This document shows, one piece after another, positions 50,814 to 60,200 of a DNA stretch of 64,000 nucleotides. Below the pieces are notes generated by a model, which had not been told where the DNA came from, did not search any database, and was given only the letters and a program-made list of their open reading frames with translations. The stretch comes from JAEDHM01 sp964368645. GTDB lineage: Bacteria > Bacillota > Clostridia > Christensenellales > CAG-1252. The number at the start of each line of letters is the position of its first letter. The first letter of the stretch is position 1. The stretch is from positions 1-64,000 of the forward strand of contig CAYJBY010000008.1 of the NCBI GenBank assembly GCA_964368645.1, in the 5' to 3' direction. Both the position numbers and the translations under genes were made by a program.

Positions 50814-51965
50814 ATGGATAAAAATGCGGTTTTTAAGATTAGCTACGGACTTTACGTTCTGATGGCAAGGGATACCGACGGCAGAGACGTAGGTTGTATA
50901 ATCAATACCCTTTCGCAGGTTACAGACTCGCCGCTTCGGGTGAGTATTACCGTCAACAAAAACAATTTCACCCACGGCGTTATCGTCAAAACAGGCGTTT
51001 TCAACGCCTGCACGCTGTCCACCGAGGCGGATTTTTCGGTGTTTCAGCGGTTCGGCTTTAAGAGCAGCCGCGACAACGACAAGTTTACAGACTGCCCCGT
51101 GGCGGTTCGCGCAGAGAACGGCGTAAGGTACGCGCCCAAGGTTGCCAACGGATATATTTCCGCCAAGGTTATTAATACCGTCGATCTCGGCACTCATACC
51201 CTTTTCATTGCGGACGTAACGGACGCCAAGGTGCTAAGCGACGCGCCCTCTATGACCTACGCTTATTACTTCGCCAACGTCAAGCCGAAGCCCTCCAAGG
51301 TCAAGACCAAGGGGTGGCGTTGCAGGATTTGCGGATACGTGTACGAGGGTGAGGAATTGCCCGACAATTTCGTGTGTCCGATTTGCAAGCACGGCGCGGC
51401 TGATTTTGAAAAAATCGAGGATACCGAGCCTTCTCTTGACGGCAGTCTTACAGCCAAGAATCTGGCGGCGGCTTTCGCAGGAGAATCGCAGGCACGGAAT
51501 AAGTACACATATTTTGCGGAGCAGGCAAGAAAGGACGGCTTTGTGCATATCGCGGAGATTTTTGAGGAAACGGCAGGCAACGAGAGAGAACACGCCAAGC
51601 TGTGGTTCAGGTTACTGCACAACGGTATCCCCAAAACCGCGGAAAACTTGAAAGCCGCCGCCGAGGGCGAAAATTATGAATGGACGGAAATGTACGCGTC
51701 CTTTGCCAAGGCGGCAAGAGCGGAGGGCTTCGACAAAATCGCGGAGCTTTTCGAGGGGGTTGGCAAAATCGAAAAGGATCACGAGGAAAGATACCTTGCC
51801 CTGCTCAATAATCTGGAAAAGGGCGAGGTCTTTGTGAAAATCGGCGAGAATAAATGGCAGTGCATTAACTGCGGCTACGTTTACGAGGGAGAGTCAGCCC
51901 CCTCTGTCTGCCCGATTTGTGCCTTCCCTCAGGCTTATTTCAAAATCAAAGCGGAGAATTATTAA
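50814..51965 (+). CDS. Four-domain flavin reductase-rubredoxin-rubrerythrin-rubredoxin fusion
   Basis: 383 residues. Residues 1-150 are a flavin reductase-like FMN domain (FKISYGLYVLMARDTDGR; SITVNKNNFTHGVI). About 163-200 is a rubredoxin (WRCRICGYVYEGEELP with VCPICKHGAADFEKI). About 210-345 is the rubrerythrin four-helix diiron domain with ExxH ligand sites (AGESQARNKYTYFAEQA, NEREHAKLWF, EKDHEERYLALL). The last 35 residues form a second rubredoxin-type CxxC pair site (WQCINCGYVYEGESAPSVCPIC). Together they can pass electrons from NAD(P)H through FMN and iron to reduce peroxide or oxygen on one chain, an oxygen-defence enzyme of anaerobes. AAGGAG site. Confidence 0.88.
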   Translation: MDKNAVFKISYGLYVLMARDTDGRDVGCIINTLSQVTDSPLRVSITVNKNNFTHGVIVKTGVFNACTLSTEADFSVFQRFGFKSSRDNDKFTDCPVAVRAENGVRYAPKVANGYISAKVINTVDLGTHTLFIADVTDAKVLSDAPSMTYAYYFANVKPKPSKVKTKGWRCRICGYVYEGEELPDNFVCPICKHGAADFEKIEDTEPSLDGSLTAKNLAAAFAGESQARNKYTYFAEQARKDGFVHIAEIFEETAGNEREHAKLWFRLLHNGIPKTAENLKAAAEGENYEWTEMYASFAKAARAEGFDKIAELFEGVGKIEKDHEERYLALLNNLEKGEVFVKIGENKWQCINCGYVYEGESAPSVCPICAFPQAYFKIKAENY

Positions 51966-51997
51966 TATACGCTGTACTACGAATTCAAAATAGTAAC

Positions 51998-52030
51998 AAA
52001 AAACCAACCGTTTGTGCGGTTGGTTTTTTT
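51998..52030 (+). terminator. Strong terminator of the rubrerythrin fusion
   Basis: AAAAAACCAACCG pairs perfectly with CGGTTGGTTTTTT around a TTTGTG loop and runs into a T7 tract, 32 bases after the stop codon. Confidence 0.9.
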
Positions 52031-52079
52031 CATAAGACGATTTGACCGTCCGTTTATTGATTAAATCGGGCAATAGTTG

Positions 52080-52250
52080 CCCTTCCGTGCAGTTGCCGTT
52101 TTTCCGCTAGGTTACTGCTCCGCCGTAAGTTATAGCTTTTCCGCTAGATTACTGCTTTGCCGTAAGTAATCGCTTTTTCGCTAGGTTACTGCTCTGCCGT
52201 GCCGTTAGGTTACTGTCTGCCGTAAGGTTAGTGCTCCGCCGTGCCGTTAT
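52080..52250. repeat. Degenerate tandem repeat of about 37 bp
   Basis: Three to four diverged copies of a unit like TTTTCCGCTAGGTTACTGCT plus CCGCCGTAAG. The array touches the antiporter stop codon, and its last copy encodes the C-terminal residues of that protein (NNGTAEH). No ORF or RNA signature. Confidence 0.5.
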
Positions 52251-53646
52251 TGCTCCGTTCTTCCGTGCCGTCGCCTGCGCCGCTCGGTTGGGTAACTACT
52301 TCCGTACCGCCGCATTCAATTGTTTCGGACTCGCTCTGCTCGGTGGGTAACGCCGTTTCCTCGGAGGGGAATACTATTACCGTTCCGCTTCCTGCGTTGG
52401 TCGCTCCGCTTACATCGGGCATAGCCAAGACGGGCGGCTCGTTGCGGTAAAGCAGTTTTAGCAATATCGGGGCAAGCAGAGAGGACACCAAAATCAAAAG
52501 CACCACAAGTACTCTGTATTTTGCGTCCAAAACACCGCCTGCAATACCCTTTTCGGTGATAATCAACGCCACCTCTCCTCGGGAAATCATACCCACGCCG
52601 ATACGCAGACTGTCCTTAAAGGAATATCTAAAGCACAGCGCGGTGCCGCCTGCGCCGATGATTTTGCCTGCGATACCCACCGCCACAAAGCACAGCGCGA
52701 ACAAAAGAAGACTGCTCGAAAAGCCCTCAAAGGATATTTTCAAGCCGATATTCGCAAAGAAAATCGGGGCGAAAAAGGTGTAACTGTTAATCTCAACCTT
52801 GCGGTCGATGTATTCGCTTTCGCTCTTGTTGTTCAGCGAGAGAATCAAGCCAGCCACGTACGCGCCCGTTATGTCCGCCAAGCCGAAAACGCTTTCCGCA
52901 AGCCAACTGTACAAAAAGCAGATTGCCAACGCCAGTATGGGAAGTCTGCGCGTATGAGGGTGCTTCTTTTCCAAGCGGCGGAAGCAGTAATGAATCAATA
53001 CGCCTAAGCCCACCGCCACTATAAAGAACAGCACTATTTTCAAGAGGGTTATCCAAGGACTTTCGGCGGCGTTTTCCAGAGAAACCACTATGCTGAGAAC
53101 GACTATGCCGATTACGTCGTCGATAATCGCCGCCTCGACAATACAGGTGCCGACCTCGCTTTTCAAAACGCCCAATTCCTTGAGTGTTTCCACCGTGATA
53201 CCTACGCTGGTAGCGGTTAGAATCGTGCCTACGAACAGGCAACCCAACCACTCGTCCGTACCTAGGAACGGTATCGACACGGCAAAGCCTAACGCCAAAG
53301 GAAATACCACGCCGCCAAGAGCTATAACAGTCGCCTTAACTCCGCTTTTTTTCAGGCTTTTGACGTCCGTTTCCAGTCCTGCGCTGAACATTATCAATAT
53401 AACGCCCACCTCGGCGATTACGTTAAGGACAGAAGAGGATTTGACAATGGCAAAACCGCTCCCGTTGATTTCGCCCCATATAGCAGGTCCCAAAATAAGA
53501 CCTGCCAAAAGGTATCCCACCACCTGCGGCAGCTTCAGCTTACGCATAAGTAAGCCGACCAGCTTTGTCGTTACCAGTATCACTCCCAGTCCGAACAGTA
53601 TGTTGTCTATGGACACACCACCGAACATATCCTTTAGAAACTCCAT
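52228..53646 (-). CDS. CPA2-family cation/proton antiporter
   Basis: 472 residues with about 12 helices (KLPQVVGYLLAGLILGPAIWG near 35; VIAEVGVILIMFSAGLETD near 75; LADITGAYVAGLILS near 255, and MISRGEVALIITEKGIAGG near 350 with the conserved Glu). It resembles NapA/KefB-type Na+ or K+/H+ exchangers, without the C-terminal RCK domain of KefB. From residue 405 the chain is a low-complexity Ser/Thr/Glu-rich cytoplasmic tail. GGAGG site. It has its own promoter with a palindrome over the -35. Confidence 0.9.
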   Translation of the reverse strand: MEFLKDMFGGVSIDNILFGLGVILVTTKLVGLLMRKLKLPQVVGYLLAGLILGPAIWGEINGSGFAIVKSSSVLNVIAEVGVILIMFSAGLETDVKSLKKSGVKATVIALGGVVFPLALGFAVSIPFLGTDEWLGCLFVGTILTATSVGITVETLKELGVLKSEVGTCIVEAAIIDDVIGIVVLSIVVSLENAAESPWITLLKIVLFFIVAVGLGVLIHYCFRRLEKKHPHTRRLPILALAICFLYSWLAESVFGLADITGAYVAGLILSLNNKSESEYIDRKVEINSYTFFAPIFFANIGLKISFEGFSSSLLLFALCFVAVGIAGKIIGAGGTALCFRYSFKDSLRIGVGMISRGEVALIITEKGIAGGVLDAKYRVLVVLLILVSSLLAPILLKLLYRNEPPVLAMPDVSGATNAGSGTVIVFPSEETALPTEQSESETIECGGTEVVTQPSGAGDGTEERSNNGTAEH

Positions 53647-53672
53647 CTTAAGCCTCCGTTTGACTCGCGTAT

Positions 53673-53701
53673 ATTATATGCTCCTTTTACTTAAAAGTAA
53701 A
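53673..53701 (-). promoter_or_regulatory. Antiporter promoter with overlapping palindrome
   Basis: On the minus strand a -10 TATAAT (53673-53678) with a weak -35 TTTACT (53696-53701) 17 bases upstream. A perfect 16-bp palindrome TTTACTT-AA-AAGTAAA (53686-53701) covers the -35, as a repressor site would. Confidence 0.45.
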
Positions 53702-53792
53702 GGCTTTTCTTTTTTTCGCCGTTATCTTAAAGCATTATCGCACTTTAGCCTTCTTATCTGTCGTAAGCTCTTCCTTCTATCGGTGCTTACAT

Positions 53793-53832
53793 AAAAAAGG
53801 TTGTTCCCACATATTTCACGCAGTAAACAACC
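53793..53832 (-). terminator. Terminator of the ridA operon
   Basis: On the minus strand GGTTGTT and AACAACC (53799-53832) close a stem followed by TTTTTT (53793-53798). It lies about 340 bases beyond ridA, after two repeat copies, and before the antiporter promoter. Confidence 0.6.
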
Positions 53833-53868
53833 CCATTATTATCATAAATAATTGCAACCTATAACCCT

Positions 53869-54121
53869 AGCCCGTCACATAATATCGAAACCGTAATTAT
53901 ATTAGTGCCAAGCAGTGTAAAAGCCTAAAGCTTAACGGTATAGCGACCAAGAATTAACAGAAAGCCGACTAAACCGTCAAAGCCAAGGCACCTTAAACCG
54001 ATAAAAGCCAAGCCCCACAAGCCCGTCACATAATATAGAAACCGTAGTTCTGTTAGTGCCAAGCAGTGTAAAAGTCTAAAGCATAACGGTATAGCGACCA
54101 AGAATTAACGGAATATCGACT
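53869..54121. repeat. Pair of about 100-bp direct repeats 151 bases apart
   Basis: A copy at 53869-53970 (starting AGCCCGTCACATAATAT, with GTGCCAAGCAGTGTAAAAG and CGGTATAGCGACCAAGAATT) recurs at 54020-54121 with roughly a dozen differences. The rest of this 529-base gap holds the terminator at 53793 and no supported gene. It may be transcribed as the ridA 3' leader. Confidence 0.65.
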
Positions 54122-54175
54122 AAGTCTTAACGGTACGCCGACTAAACCGTTTAGATTGCTTAAGCTACCGCAATA

Positions 54176-54883
54176 TCAGTTTTGGGAAAGCGAGGATAAT
54201 ATTTCCGTGACAAGTTCGGTTTTTTTGCAAAATTCACGGATTTTGATATCCATTTCCTGCGTAACAGGCGTACCCATAATACATTTGAAAAACTGACCGA
54301 AGTCCTCCTGCTTTTCCTTGTAATTGGTTGCCTCGTACACCTGTTCCTTAAAGGCTTTTTTCCTTTCGTCCGTTAAAGAGGAAGCGTAGATATAATCCGT
54401 AATTCTATCCACCCAAACGTCCGCCTGACGGCACTTGCTTTCAAGGTTCAGCATATCCACGTCCGAAGCCAGTTCCTTGCCCTCGGCAATCAGTCTTTCC
54501 AGCTCGTCGTCGGTGATAAAGTTACGTGCGATAAAGTCTATCTCCACCAACGCGCCCTTGGGTATTGCCGCTTCGATACAGCTACGGGCAGGGTTGCCCG
54601 TAAAGTACTCCGCGTAAACCTCGTTAAAGCTCTTAAAATCACCCAAATCCGCTAGAAAACAGGTCGTCTTGACTACCTTGGTCAAGTCCATTCCCGCGGC
54701 GTTTAACACCGCTTGGATATTCTTGCACACCTGCGCCGTCTGCAACTCGATACCCTCGGGTATTAAGCCGCTTTTGGGATCGATAGGCACCTGACCTGAG
54801 CCGAAAAGCCACCCGTCAATCTCTATCGCCTGAGAATAAGGTCCTATCGCATCGGGAGCGTCAGTCGTAATAATTCTTCTCAT
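54176..54883 (-). CDS. RidA-like enamine/imine deaminase with C-terminal extension
   Basis: 235 residues. Residues 1-125 are a standard RidA domain (DAPDAIGPYSQAIEIDG at the N-terminus; NPARSCIEAAIPKGALVEID near 96-115 with the substrate-binding Arg), the enzyme that hydrolyses reactive 2-aminoacrylate-type enamines. Residues 126-235 are a helical extension of unknown family, rich in charged residues (ITDDELERLIAEGKELASDV; EKQEDFGQFFKCIMGTP). It is one continuous frame with one GAGGTG site. Probably the last gene of the operon beginning at 61198. Confidence 0.85.
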   Translation of the reverse strand: MRRIITTDAPDAIGPYSQAIEIDGWLFGSGQVPIDPKSGLIPEGIELQTAQVCKNIQAVLNAAGMDLTKVVKTTCFLADLGDFKSFNEVYAEYFTGNPARSCIEAAIPKGALVEIDFIARNFITDDELERLIAEGKELASDVDMLNLESKCRQADVWVDRITDYIYASSLTDERKKAFKEQVYEATNYKEKQEDFGQFFKCIMGTPVTQEMDIKIREFCKKTELVTEILSSLSQN

Positions 54884-54903
54884 AATTCACCTCGCTGTTA
54901 CGC

Positions 54904-55755
54904 CTAAACGTAAACCAAAACCATACCTACCAACAAGCCTATTAAAATTGCGAAAGCAGGGAGCTTAGACCGCCACATCAAAATCGCCTCGGGCAGCAGC
55001 TCGCCGAATACTACGTACAGCATTGCGCCGCTGGCAAACGCCAAGGATATTATCAAGCCCAAACTGCCGACACTGCCTATGCCGTAACCTATCATTGCGC
55101 CGATTACAGTAGGTGCGCCGCTCAACGCCGTTACCGCCATTGCCTTAAGCGGTTTCATTCCGCCCGAAATCAGCGGTACGGATACTGCCATACCCTCCGG
55201 AATGTTGTGAAGTCCTATGGTTATCGCAAGCACCAAGCCGCTGGAAGCTACCCAAGTATCCGCGCCGACGTACGCCGCGCCGATTACCATACCCTCGGGA
55301 ATATTGTGGAGAGCAATAGCGCAAGCCATAATTATGCCTGCAACGAAAAGTCCGTCCTTTTCCTTACGGTGCTCGGCTAAGTGGTCGCTGTGTATCAGCT
55401 CGTCCAAGTCGTCTGCCGTCTCGGGGTGATCCACCTCGCCTTTTTGCTTTTTGACGTGGTTGGTGCGCTTGTCTATCAGGACGTTAAGCCCGTAAACGAC
55501 GCCGTAACCCACCAGCACCACCGCCACTGCGATAAAAAGATTGGAAATCTGTATCTCGCCGCCTGTGGGATTAACCGCCTCGACCAACAGGTCAAAGCAA
55601 ACCACGGCAAGCATAACGCCTGCCGCAAAGCTCAAAAGCAGGCTGACGACCTTACTGCTGTCCTTGCGCAGAACCGCGCCGATTACGCCGCCTAAACCCG
55701 TGCCGCCGATACCTGCTATTGCGGTAACTAATACTATCCAACCGAATGTGCTCAT
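54904..55755 (-). CDS. ZIP-family divalent metal transporter
   Basis: 283 residues, eight predicted helices. The metal-coordinating helix reads ALHNIPEGMVIGAAYVG near residue 147 and its partner IGLHNIPEGMAVSVPLISGG near 185, with the conserved His-Asn-x-Pro-Glu-Gly. Between helices 3 and 4 is a charged cytoplasmic loop. Moves zinc or iron into the cytoplasm. It follows the cupin gene by nine bases. Confidence 0.93.
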   Translation of the reverse strand: MSTFGWIVLVTAIAGIGGTGLGGVIGAVLRKDSSKVVSLLLSFAAGVMLAVVCFDLLVEAVNPTGGEIQISNLFIAVAVVLVGYGVVYGLNVLIDKRTNHVKKQKGEVDHPETADDLDELIHSDHLAEHRKEKDGLFVAGIIMACAIALHNIPEGMVIGAAYVGADTWVASSGLVLAITIGLHNIPEGMAVSVPLISGGMKPLKAMAVTALSGAPTVIGAMIGYGIGSVGSLGLIISLAFASGAMLYVVFGELLPEAILMWRSKLPAFAILIGLLVGMVLVYV

Positions 55756-55764
55756 AATATGTCC

Positions 55765-56115
55765 TTAGCCGTCTATCTCCGAATATTCGGAATTATCGGC
55801 AGAAGTATTGTCTTCCTCAATAATTAGTATTTTCGCGTCACGGCTCATATTAACGCAGTGCCATACGCCCTGTTTTACATTGTAAACCTTGCAAAGCTCC
55901 ATTGGCAACCGCTTTTTGTCCTTACCTATAAGTAATTGAGCCGAGCCCTTAAGTAGAACAAAAACCTCGTCGGTTAGAAGGTGACGTTCCGCTCTGGCGG
56001 CGATATTTTCGTCCTGCGTTTCACCGTAATTAAGAAAGGCAACGCGCCAAGACTTAAAACTCATAACAGGTTGGTAATCCGAACCCTCGTAGCACAATAC
56101 TTCAACACCGTCCAT
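55765..56115 (-). CDS. Small cupin-fold protein
   Basis: 116 residues forming one cupin barrel. ERHLLTDEVFVLLKGSAQLLIG and VYNVKQGVWHCVNMSRDAKILI provide the two conserved motifs with His and Glu for metal binding; the barrel is short, of the kind seen in WxcM-like and related domains. No signal peptide. Function undetermined; it lies between the ZIP transporter and LMW phosphatase in an operon. GGAGG site. Confidence 0.75.
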   Translation of the reverse strand: MDGVEVLCYEGSDYQPVMSFKSWRVAFLNYGETQDENIAARAERHLLTDEVFVLLKGSAQLLIGKDKKRLPMELCKVYNVKQGVWHCVNMSRDAKILIIEEDNTSADNSEYSEIDG

Positions 56116-56130
56116 AACAGCCTCCGATCG

Positions 56131-56622
56131 TTATTGGTTATCTGCCGATTTATCGGCGCTTTTTAGTTTTTCTCCGTAAAGAAACAGGTAGTTTTTTATC
56201 ACGTTCAAACATTCCAGATACCGCTGCGGCTCGAAAAAAACCGGATCGGGTATCTTGACGTACTCCCCCGTTGCCAAAACCGAAAGCGTAAAATACTTTT
56301 TACGTAAGGAGGGAGGAAGATAATAGCGGTGAAGCTCGTTCATACCGATTAAAATATCCGCGTCCTTACAACGGCGGTACCCCAAGCGGCACCACCAAGG
56401 TGAAGGAACGTGCGCCGATACGGCTGATGAATCAAAACCCTCGCTCGTTAGGGCGTTATAGGTTTTTGAGTTGATCTTCGTATGCTTGAAAATTGCCGCG
56501 GCAGAGCTTACGCTCTCGACTAACGCGCCTAATTCCCTGTCATCTCCGCACATTTTGCGGAAAACAAACTCGGCGTAGGGACTGCGGCAGATATTGCTTG
56601 CGCATACGAAAACAATCTTCAT
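56131..56622 (-). CDS. Low-molecular-weight protein-tyrosine phosphatase-like protein
   Basis: 163 residues from the ATG at 56622. The phosphate loop CASNICRS (Cys, five residues, Arg) follows MKIVFV at the N-terminus, and the general acid is in IPDPVFFE near residue 137. It dephosphorylates phosphotyrosine or acts like arsenate reductase; this protein has an extra 15-residue C-terminal tail. It overlaps no neighbour: the RluA stop lies two bases upstream of the ATG, so an upstream in-frame start at 56652 is not needed. Confidence 0.85.
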   Translation of the reverse strand: MKIVFVCASNICRSPYAEFVFRKMCGDDRELGALVESVSSAAAIFKHTKINSKTYNALTSEGFDSSAVSAHVPSPWWCRLGYRRCKDADILIGMNELHRYYLPPSLRKKYFTLSVLATGEYVKIPDPVFFEPQRYLECLNVIKNYLFLYGEKLKSADKSADNQ

Positions 56623-56624
56623 TC

Positions 56625-57299
56625 TCACTTTTCCTCCGCAAACATATCCCAAGGCTCGCCTGTAGGCATAGGAAGCTGTGCCGTGTATCCCTTATGGGTT
56701 ACAGGCATTGCAAAGCTGATTTCCGAAGAAAACAACCCAAGAGAACCCTTAACCGAACTGCCGTACTTACCATCGCCCCAAAGAGGCATACCCCTAGATG
56801 CGAACTGCACCCTAACCTGATGCGTTCTGCCCGTCAAAAGCTTGACCTTAACAAGCGAAAACGTCCTATTATCCACGGTTTTCGACGCCAGAACCGAATA
56901 TTCCAAAGCCGCTTCGCGAACGCCGTTCCGCTGTCTTTTGACAACGAAGCTCTTATTAGCCGTCCTATCGTAGTAAAGCAAATCTCTGTATTCGCCCTTG
57001 CTTTCCGTAGGGGTGCCCTCTACAACTGCAAGGTAGTGCTTAATCAGCCTGGACTGGGTTATCTGTTTTGACAATTCTGCCGCGGCTTCCGAGGTTTTTG
57101 CAATTACCATCAAGCCTGAGGTTTCCCTGTCCAGACGGTGAACGGCATAAAGCTCGCCGCCTTTTACCGCCTTATCCTTAAGCAAGGACAGTATGCTTTC
57201 GCCCTTTCCCTCGGACGCTTGGGATAAAACTCCCTGCGGCTTGTCGGCGACGATTATGCTGTCATTCTCGAATACTATAGCTATATCCGTATGTTTCAT
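56625..57299 (-). CDS. RluA-family pseudouridine synthase
   Basis: 224 residues. The catalytic Asp is in YAVHRLDRETSGLMVIAK near residue 52, and LTGRTHQVRVQFASRG near 154 is the second family motif. It isomerises uridine in rRNA or tRNA; no S4 domain is present, so it is a short RluA-type enzyme. The start codon overlaps the stop of the 1299-residue gene by one base (TAATG). Confidence 0.93.
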   Translation of the reverse strand: MKHTDIAIVFENDSIIVADKPQGVLSQASEGKGESILSLLKDKAVKGGELYAVHRLDRETSGLMVIAKTSEAAAELSKQITQSRLIKHYLAVVEGTPTESKGEYRDLLYYDRTANKSFVVKRQRNGVREAALEYSVLASKTVDNRTFSLVKVKLLTGRTHQVRVQFASRGMPLWGDGKYGSSVKGSLGLFSSEISFAMPVTHKGYTAQLPMPTGEPWDMFAEEK

Positions 57300-60200
57300 T
57301 ATTTGCGCACCTTCTTGGAGATAAGGAGAACCACGCCCACCGCGATTATCATCAATGCGCCTATACCGCCGAAAACGATACCTACGATCGCCCCTGTGGG
57401 GAATACGTCGTACTCGGCGTGGTCGCTGATTATAATGCTGTCAACCACAACCGCCCTACCGTTGACAAAGGTGTACGAGGTCACGGTCAAGTCGTGTTCT
57501 GTTACGGATACAGAAAGGAAAACGGGGGTTTCCGTAAGCTCAAGCATACCGTCCGCAGTCAAGTATTGGCTGATTGCGCCGCCTACGCTGTCGCGCTTGA
57601 TAATGGATACCTCGTCGTTATAAATATAATCGTAGAACTTGTCGCCGATGGTTCCCATATTGACGTACAGTACGCTCTGGGGATTGACCGCGGCATTCCT
57701 GTCGTCCTTAGTTACCGCCACCGCGTTGCCCTCTCCGTCTATATACTCGCTTACCGAGTAGGTGTGGTCGTGTCCCTGCAAAACCAAATCCACTCCGTAT
57801 TCCGCAAACAAGGGGGTTAATTGCGCACGTAGCGCGGTCACGTCCTTATCGTATGCGTGTGAGCCTGCGGTGTAAGGTCCTTTGTGCATCAAAACTATCG
57901 TCCAATTCACCGTTTCGTCCGACTGTGCGCTTTCCAAATCCTCTGTCAGCCAATCGGTTTGCGTTAAGGACAGGGAACCGTCCGCGCTTAAATCGTTGGT
58001 ATTTATTACCGCGAAATGCACACCGTTCATCGTGTAAGAATAATACGCGCCGCCTGTGGTCTGCACCGCGCCCTCGGGCTGTGCAAGCACCTCGTTAATC
58101 GTGCCGTCGTCCTCGTGGTTGCCTGCCGCGGTAATCAAAGCGTAATTCGTCCAAACGTCTGTCTGGCAGTTAAGCAGCCAGCCCCACTGATTGATATTTT
58201 CGCCGTTGTCCACGTTGTCGCCGCCGTCTAAGATAAATGCAGGGGTTTTGCCCTGAAGCAAAGCGGAATAGAGATATTTCGCAGACTCAAGATAGTTGTC
58301 CTCCACCGAGCCTTGTATATCGGTTATCGCCATAAAGTCAAGGGTGTTGCCCTGCGCGGTCAGCGTAAAGGTGTGAATAGGAGTCCAGCCGTAAGCGTCA
58401 CTGCCCACTCTGTAATAATAGGTGCCTGCGGTTAAGCCCTTAAGGCTGACGGAAAACTTGTTGTACTGCTTAACGCTGTTGGTTAAATTAAAATACAAAA
58501 TGCCTAAATCGATATTCGGTATGGGATATACGACGTTTTCGCTTGTCGCCTTAACCCGTGTAAAGCTGCCCTCTGCGGTGCGGTACTCGATATAACTCGT
58601 TTCCAAGCGAGTAGGCTCGAAGGGATCAACGGCTATTGCCGTGTACCAAACGAAGTTGCGGTCGGTATATACGTTCTCGCCGAGAGTCAAGCTGAGCATA
58701 GACGGCATTAAGCCGTTCTCCGCTGTGGGAACCACCGTCAGCTTATCCCCGTCGGAAGTCTTTTGATAGGAATGACCGACGAAAGCGTCCTCGGAATATA
58801 TCACGTGGAAATCCGTCTTGTTGGTGACGTTATAGCCCTCTGCGCTGTTCCAGTAGGAGCCGTCGTCAGTCGCGTCAGTCGCCAAGGAAAGGAGAATTTG
58901 TGCGCCGTAGTTGCCTATATTGCAGCACAAAGCGTCCGTTACGTACTTGTCTATCAGCTCCGCGTTGACGAAGTCGGTAAGACTGTCGTACTCCATATAA
59001 AGCTCAAGGTACTCGGTTACTGTGCCGATGATACTTGCCATACTGCCGCTGCCGCCGCCCAAGGCTTCAAGAGTCGTTCTTATAAGACTGACGTTCAGCA
59101 ATTCGGGAATATAATTCAAAACGCCGTACAGCGTATCAATGTTGTTATTCTTCAGTTGAGTTACCGCAACGGATATAATCGTACCTATCGCGCCGCTGCC
59201 TGAGGAGGACGCGTTAAGCGCGGCCGCCAGGTCTATGCCCTCGCCTGCCGCCAAAGCGGGTTTTGATAAATCTATTCTGATAGGAGTGTTAAACAGCAGT
59301 TCGATTTGAGGGAAAAGCAGGTCTGAAACCATTTCCACCAAAAAGCTTACCAACTTACCCGACTTCGCCGCGTCCGCAAGAGCGGCAACCGCCTCGGAAG
59401 GCTCCTGGGGGTTGGCTCCTGCCATATGACCGCCGTAAATCTCTTTCACTGCCTGCGCCGCCGTGTAGCCGCCCTGAACCTTGCCGAAGGAAAGGTCGTA
59501 GTTAAGCAGGTAATCCACTACGTCCTCGGCGAAAGCCACGAGGTCGTAACCCGAAACGGGAGCGTCGCTCATCGTAATGCCGTCTGCGGTAAACTGCGGC
59601 TTATAAAAATCCACGTCCTTAAGCTCGCTTGCAAGGGTCCTGACAATGTTGGAAAGATACGCGCTTTGACCGTCCGCCAAGCCGCCTATCATACCATACA
59701 GTCCCTCGTTGACGAAGGAGCTTGCCATATTGCCTACCATATTCTTGATATTATTATCCAAATAATCGGTTAGCTTTTGGGGATTGCCGTCCTTGTCCGA
59801 GGTGGTTAAGCTCACGGTTTTGATTACGCCGTTATCGATAATCACGTCGCCGTCCGCGGTCATCTCGTAAGCGTTATAGGTTACGGGAGTGTCGATACTG
59901 ATTACGTTGCTGTACATATCCTCGGTGATACTGCCGTCGCTGTAGCTTTTGAGGACAAAATCAACGGTACGGTAAGGACAGCCGAAGCTAATCGGGGAAC
60001 CTACCTCGTAATCGTAGAATACACTACCCTGTTGAGTAACGTAATTAGCCACGTCGGATGAGTGCATATGTCCAGAAAAACCGTATTTGATACCTGCGTC
60101 AGCCAACGCTTCCACAGAGTCGCGCCAGTTGTCAAAGGTGAAAAGGCTGAGAATCTCGTCCTCGAAATCGAAGTGAGGAAGATAATTCTCGTGCGCCATA

